Source: DASUCS01 sp041166365 (lineage in GTDB: Bacteria; Actinomycetota; Acidimicrobiia; Acidimicrobiales; JACDCH01). From it: 10,559 nt of DNA. The stretch covers positions 1 to 10,559 of the forward strand of contig JBEEFX010000183.1 of the NCBI GenBank assembly GCA_041166365.1, read 5' to 3'. Below, piece by piece: positions 1-5,923 of this stretch. Numbering within the stretch: position 1 is the first letter of the stretch; every line of letters begins with the position of its first letter. The notes below the pieces were generated by a model. The model was given only the letters and a program-made list of their open reading frames with translations. It searched no databases and was not told where the DNA came from. Made by a program: the position numbers and the translations under genes.

Positions 1-379
1 GGCCACGGAAGTCGCGGATACGGGGGATCGCGACGCTCACCAGGCGGTCGTAGAACTCCCACATGCGATCGCCCCGCAGGGTGACCTTGGCGCCGATCGC
101 ATTGCCCTCGCGGAGCTTGAAGCCGGCGATCGACTTCTTGGCCTTGGTGACGATCGGCTTCTGGCCGGCGATGATCTCGAGATCGCGCACGGCCGCCTCG
201 AGCAGGCTGGCCTGCTGCACGGCGGCGCCGACGCCCATGTTGAGCACGATCTTCTCGAGGCGCGGGACCTCCATGATGTTGCCGAGCCCGAGCGTGTCCT
301 TGAGCTGCGCGCGGACCTCGTCGGCGTAGCGCTGCTTCAGGCGAGGCGCCGGGGGCGCTGCAGTTTCGGTGGCGGCCAT
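1..379 (-). CDS. rplE: 50S ribosomal protein L5, N-terminal part (cut by window edge)
   Basis: L5 binds 5S rRNA and helps join the central protuberance of the 50S subunit to the rest of the particle; it also contacts P-site tRNA. The 126 codons present (down to base 2) read as a typical L5 N-terminus: an alanine- and proline-rich start, LKDTLGLGNIMEVPRLEKIVLNMGVG, a KPIVTKAKKSIAGFKLREG segment, then TLRGDRMWEFYDRLVSVAIPRIRDFRG. About 55 C-terminal residues of a usual ~180-residue protein lie beyond the left edge. The ATG at 379 overlaps the rplX stop by one base (TGATG), so translation is probably coupled. A GGAG about 10 bases upstream, inside rplX, can serve as ribosome binding site. The identification is secure; only the 3' end is unseen. 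Confidence 0.97.
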   Translation of the reverse strand, partial: MAATETAAPPAPRLKQRYADEVRAQLKDTLGLGNIMEVPRLEKIVLNMGVGAAVQQASLLEAAVRDLEIIAGQKPIVTKAKKSIAGFKLREGNAIGAKVTLRGDRMWEFYDRLVSVAIPRIRDFRG

Positions 380-693
380 CAGAGATCGGCTCCGCATTTC
401 TTGCACACGCGCCCCTTGGTGCCGTCCGCGTTGAACTTGTAGCCGATGCGCGTCGGGTGACCCTTCGGGCACAGCACGGCGACGTTCGACACGTCGAGGG
501 GCATGTCGCGGTCGATGATTCCACCCTGCATGGTGGACCGGGTCGCCTTCTGGTGCTTCTTGGCGACGTTCACGCCGTCCACGATGATCCGCCCCTTCGT
601 GGGGATGACACGGGTGACGTTGCCTTCCTTGCCGCGGTCCTTGCCGGTCAACACGCGGACCCGATCGCCTTTCTTGATGCGCAATCCAGACAT
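379..693 (-). CDS. rplX: 50S ribosomal protein L24
   Basis: L24 is an early assembly protein of the 50S subunit that binds 23S rRNA domain I and later sits at the polypeptide exit tunnel. The 104-residue product has the KOW motif near its start (IKKGDRVRVLTGKDRGKEG, about residues 6-24), the family segment IIVDGVNVAKKHQK, and a C-terminal zinc-ribbon-like part with Cys75, His79, Cys97 and Cys100. In the four-cysteine form of this ribbon the first half is CPxC; here it reads CPKGH, so His79 may replace one cysteine. I place the start at ATG 693 because GGAGGT (700-705) lies 6 bases upstream. A GTG at 696 would be only 3 bases from that site, although it would overlap the rplN stop as GTGA. Both starts give the same protein apart from one residue. 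Confidence 0.97.
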   Translation of the reverse strand: MSGLRIKKGDRVRVLTGKDRGKEGNVTRVIPTKGRIIVDGVNVAKKHQKATRSTMQGGIIDRDMPLDVSNVAVLCPKGHPTRIGYKFNADGTKGRVCKKCGADL

Positions 694-1061
694 CACAACA
701 CCTCCGGCGCAAGCGACACGATGCGCCTGAACTTCGTGTCGCGCAGCTCACGGCCGACCGGGCCGAAGATCCGGGTGCCGCGCGGCTGTTGTTGATCGTT
801 GATGAGGACCGCGGCGTTCTCGTCGAAGCGGATGTAGCTGCCGTCGGGACGGCGCTTCTCCTTCTTCACGCGAACCACGACGCATTTCACGACGTCGCCA
901 CGCTTCACGGCCGCGCCGGGGATGGCGTCCTTCACGGTCGCCACGAAGATGTCGCCGATGGACGCGTAGCGACGCTTCGAACCCCCGAGCACCTTGATGC
1001 ACAGGACCTCTTTGGCGCCGCTGTTGTCGGCCACCCGCAATCGCGATTCCTGCTGAATCAT
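693..1061 (-). CDS. rplN: 50S ribosomal protein L14
   Basis: L14 binds 23S rRNA on the subunit interface of the 50S particle, takes part in a bridge to the 30S subunit, and is the docking site of the silencing factor RsfS. The 122-residue product has the standard length and matches the family along its whole length: MIQQESRLRVADNSGAKEVLCIKVLGG at the start, GDVVKCVVVRVKKEKRRPDGS in the middle, and FDENAAVLIN followed by GTRIFGPVGRELR near the end. The ATG at 1061 overlaps the rpsQ stop by four bases (ATGA), a sign of coupled translation; only a weak GAG-type ribosome binding site is seen upstream. The stop overlaps the rplX start. Nothing in the protein looks unusual. Confidence 0.98.
   Translation of the reverse strand: MIQQESRLRVADNSGAKEVLCIKVLGGSKRRYASIGDIFVATVKDAIPGAAVKRGDVVKCVVVRVKKEKRRPDGSYIRFDENAAVLINDQQQPRGTRIFGPVGRELRDTKFRRIVSLAPEVL
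700..705 (-). promoter_or_regulatory. Ribosome binding site of rplX
   Basis: A perfect GGAGGT on the minus strand lies inside the last codons of rplN, 6 bases before ATG 693. Its spacing favours that ATG over the in-frame GTG directly upstream at 696. Confidence 0.75.
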
Positions 1062-1330
1062 CGTGCACGCTCGAGGACTTCGACCAGGCGCCAGCGCTTG
1101 AGCTTCGACAGGGGTCGGGTCTCCTGCACGCGGACGCGGTCGCCGACGTTGAGGTCGTTCTGCTCGTCGTGCACGTAGAGCTTCTTCGAGCGCTGCATCG
1201 TCTTGCGGTACAGCGGATGGCGGACTCGGTCGACGACCGACACCACGGCGGTCTTGTCCATCGAGGCGGACAGCACCGTGCCCTCGCGGAGCTTCCTCGG
1301 GTTCGGTCGGGATTCAGTTGCTTCAGCCAT
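1058..1330 (-). CDS. rpsQ: 30S ribosomal protein S17
   Basis: S17 is an OB-fold primary binding protein of 16S rRNA that helps start assembly of the 30S body. The 90-residue product carries the family core: RKLREGTVLSASMDKTAVVSVVDRVRHPLYRKTMQRSKKLYVHDE, then NVGDRVRVQETRPLSKLKRWRLVEVLE. I chose ATG 1330, which gives an N-terminus MAEATESRPNPRK. A GGAGAAGG stretch (1334-1341) lies just upstream, with GGAG 7 bases from the ATG. An ATG at 1351 would add seven unconserved residues. The start overlaps the end of rpmC by 8 bases and the stop overlaps the rplN start by 4. Confidence 0.97.
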   Translation of the reverse strand: MAEATESRPNPRKLREGTVLSASMDKTAVVSVVDRVRHPLYRKTMQRSKKLYVHDEQNDLNVGDRVRVQETRPLSKLKRWRLVEVLERAR

Positions 1331-1568
1331 CGGCCTTCTCCACTGCTGCATTGGTGAGCGCCTCGTGGGCCGCGATCTCGCGGGCCCGCAGCTCGGTGTT
1401 GATGCGAGCGATCTCGCGCTTGAGCTCGGGCAACCGGGCGTAGTTGTCGAGCTGACCGGTCACGTGCTGGAAACGGAGGTTGAACAGCTCCTGCTTCGTC
1501 TCCGCCAGTCGGTCGATGAGCGCGTCGTCGCCGAGGTCACGCACTTCGGCGGCCTTTTGCGAAACCAC
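1323..1568 (-). CDS. rpmC: 50S ribosomal protein L29
   Basis: L29 is a small two-helix protein at the polypeptide exit tunnel, next to L23, where signal recognition particle and trigger factor dock. The 81-residue product contains the family signature LAETKQELFNLRFQHVTGQL followed by RLPELKREIARINTELRARE. The last ~15 residues (AAHEALTNAAVEKADG) extend past the usual core. The start is a GTG at 1568 that shares one base with the rplP stop (TAGTG). A strong GAGGAG (1577-1582) lies 8 bases upstream within the last codons of rplP. The L29 N-terminus is poorly conserved, but no better start is present. Confidence 0.96.
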   Translation of the reverse strand: MVSQKAAEVRDLGDDALIDRLAETKQELFNLRFQHVTGQLDNYARLPELKREIARINTELRAREIAAHEALTNAAVEKADG

Positions 1569-1984
1569 TAGAACGACTCCTCACGGGTGACGAAGCGCGC
1601 CTTGATCGGCAGCTTCTGAATGGCCCGCTCGAGCGCCTCGCGGGCGACGACCTTGTCCGGGTACGACAGCTCGAACATGATCCGGCCGGGGCGTACGACC
1701 GCGACCCACCGCTCGGGGTTGCCCTTGCCGGAGCCCATGCGCGTTTCGGCCGGCTTCTCGGTGACGGGCTTGTCGGGGAAGATGTTGATCCAGACCTTGC
1801 CACCACGCTTGATGTGACGGGTCATCGCGATACGGGCGGCTTCGATCTGGCGAGCGGTGATCCAGCCCGGTTCGAGCGCCTGGATGCCGTATTCGCCGAA
1901 GACCACCTCGGTGCCGCCCTTGGACGGCCCCCGTCGGCGACCCCGCTGCGTCTTGCGGTGCTTCACTTTTCGAGGCATGAGCAC
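1568..1984 (-). CDS. rplP: 50S ribosomal protein L16
   Basis: L16 binds 23S rRNA late in 50S assembly near the A-site tRNA and organises the peptidyl transferase centre. The 138-residue product shows PRKVKHRKTQRGRRRG at the start, WITARQIEAARIAMTRHIKRGGKVWI, the ETRMGSGKGNPE loop near the A site, and WVAVVRPGRIMFEL. I start it at GTG 1984 rather than ATG 1978 for two reasons. It gives M-L-M-P-R-K, which matches the M-L-x-P N-terminus typical of the family, and GGAGGT (1994-1999) lies 9 bases upstream of the GTG but 15 from the ATG. The frame stays open upstream through the spacer into rpsC, but L16 has no such extension in any family I know. It is the first gene after a structured 178-bp spacer; rpmC overlaps its stop. 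Confidence 0.97.
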   Translation of the reverse strand: MLMPRKVKHRKTQRGRRRGPSKGGTEVVFGEYGIQALEPGWITARQIEAARIAMTRHIKRGGKVWINIFPDKPVTEKPAETRMGSGKGNPERWVAVVRPGRIMFELSYPDKVVAREALERAIQKLPIKARFVTREESF

Positions 1985-1993
1985 TAGCTCGGC

Positions 1994-1999
1994 ACCTCC
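1994..1999 (-). promoter_or_regulatory. Ribosome binding site of rplP, deciding a GTG start
   Basis: GGAGGT on the minus strand is spaced 9 bases from GTG 1984 and 15 bases from ATG 1978. The first spacing is normal and the second is too long, which supports the GTG as start. Confidence 0.75.
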
Positions 2000-2024
2000 G
2001 ACGTGTACGCGACATGGGGGGTGC

Positions 2025-2055
2025 TCGAGGGGGGCGCTCCGCGATCCCCCCTCGA
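2025..2055 (-). repeat. Perfect 10-bp inverted repeat
   Basis: Arms TCGAGGGGGG (2025-2034) and CCCCCCTCGA (2046-2055) pair perfectly around an 11-base loop. The loop itself contains CGC and GCG around a three-base tip, which is GGA in the minus-strand RNA. It is the strongest hairpin of the spacer and ends 40 bases before the rplP start. Confidence 0.6.
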
Positions 2056-2066
2056 CTCCGGTCGAT

Positions 2067-2079
2067 CCGGCTCCGCCGG
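2067..2079 (-). repeat. Short hairpin with GGA loop
   Basis: In minus-strand RNA sense this is CCGGC, loop GGA, GCCGG: a perfect 5-bp stem. It is GC-only and short, so alone it would be weak evidence. It gains weight from its place between two stronger hairpins. Confidence 0.4.
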
Positions 2080-2100
2080 TCGGCCGGGACAGGCTCTCGA

Positions 2101-2118
2101 GCCCGCCGACAGGCGGGC
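2101..2118 (-). repeat. Perfect 7-bp GC hairpin
   Basis: GCCCGCC (2101-2107) and GGCGGGC (2112-2118) pair around a four-base loop, TGTC in the minus-strand sense. It has no following T tract. Confidence 0.5.
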
Positions 2119-2123
2119 GCCAC

Positions 2124-2154
2124 AAAACTCGGCGAGCAACCTCCGGTTGCGAGT
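2124..2154 (-). terminator. Terminator- or attenuator-like hairpin after rpsC
   Basis: It begins 8 bases after the rpsC stop. The minus strand reads ACTC, then a perfect stem GCAACC-GGA-GGTTGC (2136-2150), then TCGCC, then GAGT, which can pair with ACTC, and a short T run (four T, 2124-2127). The stem plus T run resembles a weak intrinsic terminator. A full stop here would cut off essential downstream genes, so partial attenuation or an mRNA processing end is more likely. Confidence 0.35.
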
Positions 2155-2162
2155 CGAAGACA

Positions 2163-3059
<897 letters not shown>

Positions 3060-3773
3060 CTACTTCTCTTCCTCTTCGGCGTCCGGTGACTCGACCTCGG
3101 CCTCGGCTTCGACCTCGGGCGCTTCGGTCTCGACGGCGTCGGTGTCGCTCTCGACGGCATCGGTGTCGGTCTCGATGGCACCGGCGTCCGTCTCGACCGC
3201 CGCGGTCTCCAACTCGTCTGCGGTGACGTCGTCGTGCTCGTGGTCGTGTTCGTCGTGGTCGTGCTCCTCGACCGCCTGCTCGCGCTGGCGGCTCTTGGCG
3301 ACGCGCTGGCGACGCGACTCGGAAACGGCCTGCGCGCGACGGCGGCCCCGGCCCGCACCGGAAGGCGACGCGGCCTCAGCCCGGCGGCGCCGCTCGAGCT
3401 GCGCTTCGCTCAAGCGGCTGACGATGATCGTGATGTGACAGGTGCGCTTACGAATCCGCGTCGCGCGTCCACGAGCACGGGGGCGCCAGCGCTTCAGCGT
3501 CGGGCCCTCGTCGGCGAAGCACGCCGACACGAACAGCTCGGCCGGATCGATGCCGTCGTTGTTCTCCGCATTTGCCATCGCCGACGCGAGGACCTTGCGG
3601 ATGACGATCGCCGCGTCGCGCTCGGCGAACTGCAGGATCTCGTCGGCCTGCTGCACTTCCTTGTCCCGAATGAGATCGAGCACTTGGCGGGCCTTGTACG
3701 CCGACATGCGCACGTAGCGCGCCTGAGCGCGCGTCCCCGGCCGCTCGTTCGTCTTCACACCGAAAGCGGGCAT
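3060..3773 (-). CDS. rplV: 50S ribosomal protein L22 with long charged C-terminal tail
   Basis: L22 contacts all domains of 23S rRNA; its hairpin lines the exit tunnel and its globular part lies at the tunnel mouth. Residues 1-122 form a normal L22: RPGTRAQARYVRMSAYKARQVLDLIRDK, then EGPTLKRWRPRARGRATRIRKRTCHITIIVS, which is the tunnel hairpin without an obvious macrolide-resistance change. The family usually ends near 110-130 residues; this protein has 237. The tail has three parts: basic (about 123-167, RRR and SRRQR clusters), His/Asp-rich (171-182, HDHDEHDHEHDD), and acidic heptad repeats (about 190-219) ending in EEEEK. The start is ATG 3773, two bases after the rpsS stop, with GAGG 12 bases upstream. 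The frame is open further upstream but only as a shadow of rpsS and rplB. Confidence 0.97.
   Translation of the reverse strand: MPAFGVKTNERPGTRAQARYVRMSAYKARQVLDLIRDKEVQQADEILQFAERDAAIVIRKVLASAMANAENNDGIDPAELFVSACFADEGPTLKRWRPRARGRATRIRKRTCHITIIVSRLSEAQLERRRRAEAASPSGAGRGRRRAQAVSESRRQRVAKSRQREQAVEEHDHDEHDHEHDDVTADELETAAVETDAGAIETDTDAVESDTDAVETEAPEVEAEAEVESPDAEEEEK
3127..3210 (-). repeat. Four-copy 21-bp tandem repeat in the rplV tail
   Basis: Four imperfect units occupy 3127-3147, 3148-3168, 3169-3189 and 3190-3210. They encode the heptads AVETDAG-like, AIETDTD, AVESDTD and AVETEAP. Units 1 and 2 differ at only two bases, which suggests recent duplication by slippage or unequal exchange. Confidence 0.75.
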
Positions 3774-3775
3774 TT

Positions 3776-4060
3776 CTAGCGACGACCTCGGACGGCTTTT
3801 TCCTGACCGGCGTGGTACCGGAAGGTGCGCGTCGGCGCGAACTCGCCGAGCTTGTGCCCGACCATCGACTCCGTGACGTACACGGGCACGTGCTTGCGAC
3901 CGTCGTGCACCGCGATGGTGTGCCCGACCATGTCGGGGATCACCGTGGAGCGACGGCTCCACGTCTTTATGACCTTCTTCTCGCCCTTCGTGTTCAACTC
4001 GTCGACCTTCTTCAACAGATGGTCGTCGACGAACGGGCCCTTCTTCAGTGAGCGCGGCAT
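3776..4060 (-). CDS. rpsS: 30S ribosomal protein S19
   Basis: S19 lies in the 30S head, forms a pair with S13 and faces the A site and the bridge to the 50S central protuberance. The 94-residue product matches the family end to end: MPRSLKKGPFVDDHLLKKV, KVIKTWSRRSTVIPDMVGHTIAVHDGRKHVPVYVTESMVGHKLGEFAPTRTFR. I chose ATG 4060 because it gives the universal MPRSLKKGPF start and GGAGGT (4069-4074, inside the end of rplB) is 8 bases upstream. A TTG at 4066 would add two residues and is less likely. It follows rplB by 6 bases and precedes rplV by 2. Confidence 0.98.
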   Translation of the reverse strand: MPRSLKKGPFVDDHLLKKVDELNTKGEKKVIKTWSRRSTVIPDMVGHTIAVHDGRKHVPVYVTESMVGHKLGEFAPTRTFRYHAGQEKAVRGRR

Positions 4061-4066
4061 GAGCAA

Positions 4067-4903
4067 CTACCTCCGTGAACCGCGCGTGCGCCGGCGGCGG
4101 ACGATCAACTTCTGCGATTCCTTGTTCTTGTTGCGGGTACGGCCTTCCGGCTTGCCCCACGGCGACACCGGATGGCGTCCGCCAGAGCTCTTGCCTTCGC
4201 CGCCACCGAGTGGATGGTCGACAGGGTTCATCGCCACACCACGGGTCTGCGGGCGCACGCCCTTCCAGCGGTTGCGGCCGGCCTTGCCGATCTTGATCAG
4301 CTCGGCCTCGGCGTTGCCGACCTCGCCGACCGTCGCGCGGCAATCGATCTGCACTCGGCGCATCTCGGTGGACGGCAGGCGCAGCGTGGCGAAGTCGCCC
4401 TCCTTGGCCACGAGCTGCACGCTCGCGCCGGCGCTGCGGGCCATCTTGCCGCCGGCACCCGGCTTGAGCTCGACGTTGTGCACGACGGTGCCGACAGGGA
4501 TGTAGCGCAGGGCCAGGGCGTTGCCGGGGCGGATCTCCGAGCCCTGGCCCGACTGGAGCAGGTCGCCGACGGCGGCACCCTTGGGAGCGATGATGTAGCG
4601 CTTCTCGCCGTCGAGGTAGTGCAACAGCAGGATGCGGCAGTTGCGGTTGGGGTCGTATTCGACCGCGGCGACCTTTGCGGGGACACCGTCTTTCGTCCGC
4701 TTGAAGTCCACGATGCGGTACTGCTGCTTGTGCCCGCCGCCCTTGTGGCGAGCGGTCTTGCGGCCGTACGAGTTGCGCCCGCCCGTCCGATGCTTCGGCG
4801 CGAGCAGCGACCGCTCGGGCTTGTCCTTGGTGATCTCCGCGAAGTCCGAGACCGTCTGGAACCGGCGACCGGGACTCGTCGGCTTGCGCTTGCGAAGGGC
4901 CAT
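4067..4903 (-). CDS. rplB: 50S ribosomal protein L2
   Basis: L2 is one of the largest 50S proteins; it binds 23S rRNA domain IV, is needed for subunit joining and supports the peptidyl transferase centre. The 278-residue product is of normal length. Visible family blocks are KPTSPGRRFQTV (residues 7-18), GGGHKQQYRIVDFKR, the middle block AGGKMARSAGASVQLVAKEG, and the C-terminal GVAMNPVDHPLGGGEGKSSGGRHPVSPWG. The conserved His of the VDH motif, equivalent to E. coli His229, is present (His230). The next His of the usual HPHGGGEG is Leu232 here, coded by CTC. It starts at ATG 4903, 7 bases after rplW, with GAGG 5 bases upstream. Confidence 0.98.
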   Translation of the reverse strand: MALRKRKPTSPGRRFQTVSDFAEITKDKPERSLLAPKHRTGGRNSYGRKTARHKGGGHKQQYRIVDFKRTKDGVPAKVAAVEYDPNRNCRILLLHYLDGEKRYIIAPKGAAVGDLLQSGQGSEIRPGNALALRYIPVGTVVHNVELKPGAGGKMARSAGASVQLVAKEGDFATLRLPSTEMRRVQIDCRATVGEVGNAEAELIKIGKAGRNRWKGVRPQTRGVAMNPVDHPLGGGEGKSSGGRHPVSPWGKPEGRTRNKNKESQKLIVRRRRTRGSRR

Positions 4904-4910
4904 GAGTTCC

Positions 4911-5204
4911 TCAGCCTCCCTCGAACAGGTCGATGTGGTCGTCGGGATGCAGCGTCACGATCGCCCGCTTGGTGTTGGCGCGCGTGCCGAACGTGAAGGA
5001 ACGGCGATTGCGCTTGCGCTTTCCCTTGCGGTTCAGCGTGTTGACCTTGAGCACGCGAACGTTGAAGACCGCTTCGACGGCGTCGTGGATCTGCGGCTTC
5101 GTGGCGTCGGGACGCACGCGGAACGTGTAGACGTTCTTCTCCAGCAGCGCATACGACTTCTCCGACACGATCGGCTCGATGATGAGATCGCGGGGGTCAG
5201 TCAT
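4911..5204 (-). CDS. rplW: 50S ribosomal protein L23
   Basis: L23 sits at the exit tunnel and is the main docking point for trigger factor and a contact for signal recognition particle. The 97-residue product shows the family pattern: PRDLIIEPIVSEKSYALLEKNVYTFRV, then KPQIHDAVEAVFNVRVLKVNTLNRKGKRKRNRR in the rRNA-binding part, and RAIVTL near the end. The ATG at 5204 overlaps the rplD stop by four bases (ATGA). A GGAG lies 10 bases upstream and is formed by the last Gly-Asp codons of rplD. Nothing is unusual. Confidence 0.98.
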   Translation of the reverse strand: MTDPRDLIIEPIVSEKSYALLEKNVYTFRVRPDATKPQIHDAVEAVFNVRVLKVNTLNRKGKRKRNRRSFTFGTRANTKRAIVTLHPDDHIDLFEGG

Positions 5205-5923
5205 TCGTCTTCATCTCCGGTCGGCTCCGGGCGTCGCTGCGCTCCTGGCTCCGCCGACTGCGCCTCGTCGCTGGCGCTTCCCTCGGCGCGGTCTTCGGTC
5301 GGCTCGTCGGCGCTCGCGACCTTCACAGGCGTCTCCGACTCTTCCGTGACACCTGGCAGCGTCTCCCTCGTGAAGACGACGTAGTCGGACACGAGCACGT
5401 CGTAGGCGTTCAGCTCACGGGTGAACAGGCAGTGCACGGAGTTGCCGAGGTTGCGGAAGCTCTTCCACACCGTCTCGTCCTCTTCGCCGAGGACGAGCAG
5501 CACCTTGCCCTCGAGGCCGAGCGTGGCCATGGCGGCGAGTGCGTCCTTCGTCTTCGGCTCGTCGATGCCCCACGAGTCGATCACGATGACCTTGTCGTCG
5601 GCGGCACGGTCGGACAGCGCAGAGCACAGCGCGAGCCGCACCATCTTCTTGGGGGTGCGCTGGGCGTAGCTCCGCGGCGACGGCCCGAGGGCGACGCCTC
5701 CGCCGCGCCAGTGCGGCGCCCGGATCGACCCTTGGCGAGCGCGCCCGGTGCCCTTCTGGCGCCACGGCTTCGCTCCACCACCTCTGACCTCGGCGCGGGT
5801 CTTGGTGTGCTGCGAACCGGCGCGCCGGGCGGCGAGTTGCGCGGTGACGACTTGGTGCATCACCGCGATGTTCGGCTGCACGCCGAAGATCTCCGGGTTG
5901 AGCTTCGCGTCGACCTTTCTCAC
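5201..5923 (-). CDS. rplD: 50S ribosomal protein L4 with acidic C-terminal tail
   Basis: L4 binds 23S rRNA domain I and sends a loop into the exit tunnel; in gammaproteobacteria it also represses the S10 operon through its leader RNA. The 240-residue product has HQVVTAQLAARRAG, the tunnel loop block (about residues 41-80: RGGGAKPWRQKGTGRARQGS, then RAPHWRGGGVALGP), and the folded core DKVIVIDSWGIDEPKTKDALAAM. After about residue 195 there is an acidic tail (EDRAEGSASDEAQSAEPG, ending TGDEDE) of ~45 residues; L4 is more often 200-215 residues. I start at GTG 5923, which overlaps the rplC stop as GTGA. This leaves the N-terminus about ten residues shorter than usual (MRKVDAKLNPEIFGV). No in-frame ATG that would restore it is seen nearby. 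Confidence 0.96.
   Translation of the reverse strand: MRKVDAKLNPEIFGVQPNIAVMHQVVTAQLAARRAGSQHTKTRAEVRGGGAKPWRQKGTGRARQGSIRAPHWRGGGVALGPSPRSYAQRTPKKMVRLALCSALSDRAADDKVIVIDSWGIDEPKTKDALAAMATLGLEGKVLLVLGEEDETVWKSFRNLGNSVHCLFTRELNAYDVLVSDYVVFTRETLPGVTEESETPVKVASADEPTEDRAEGSASDEAQSAEPGAQRRPEPTGDEDE

Larger units (their letters stand above)
1985..2162 (-). promoter_or_regulatory. Structured spacer between rpsC and rplP
   Basis: This 178-bp stretch has no gene of its own. It is the only large gap inside the ribosomal operon, where all other junctions are between -8 and +7 bases. It holds four inverted repeats, listed separately, one after the other. Read as minus-strand RNA, three of them close on a GGA triplet. 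It also holds the rplP ribosome binding site. I see no convincing promoter. Likely roles are an intra-operon attenuator, an RNA processing or stability element, a protein binding site for control of the distal genes, or a genome-wide palindromic repeat that landed here. The sequence alone does not choose between these. Confidence 0.5.

Noticed and set aside
1985..2162. CsrA-regulated site as a firm call
   Set aside because: The loops are bare GGA triplets rather than the ANGGA hexaloops of good CsrA sites, and CsrA is not expected in most actinobacteria. It is kept only as one possible explanation.
3060..4343. A 427-codon version of L22 starting far upstream
   Set aside because: The extra part is the shadow of rpsS and rplB in another frame. 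The L22 family start and its position two bases after the rpsS stop fix ATG 3773.
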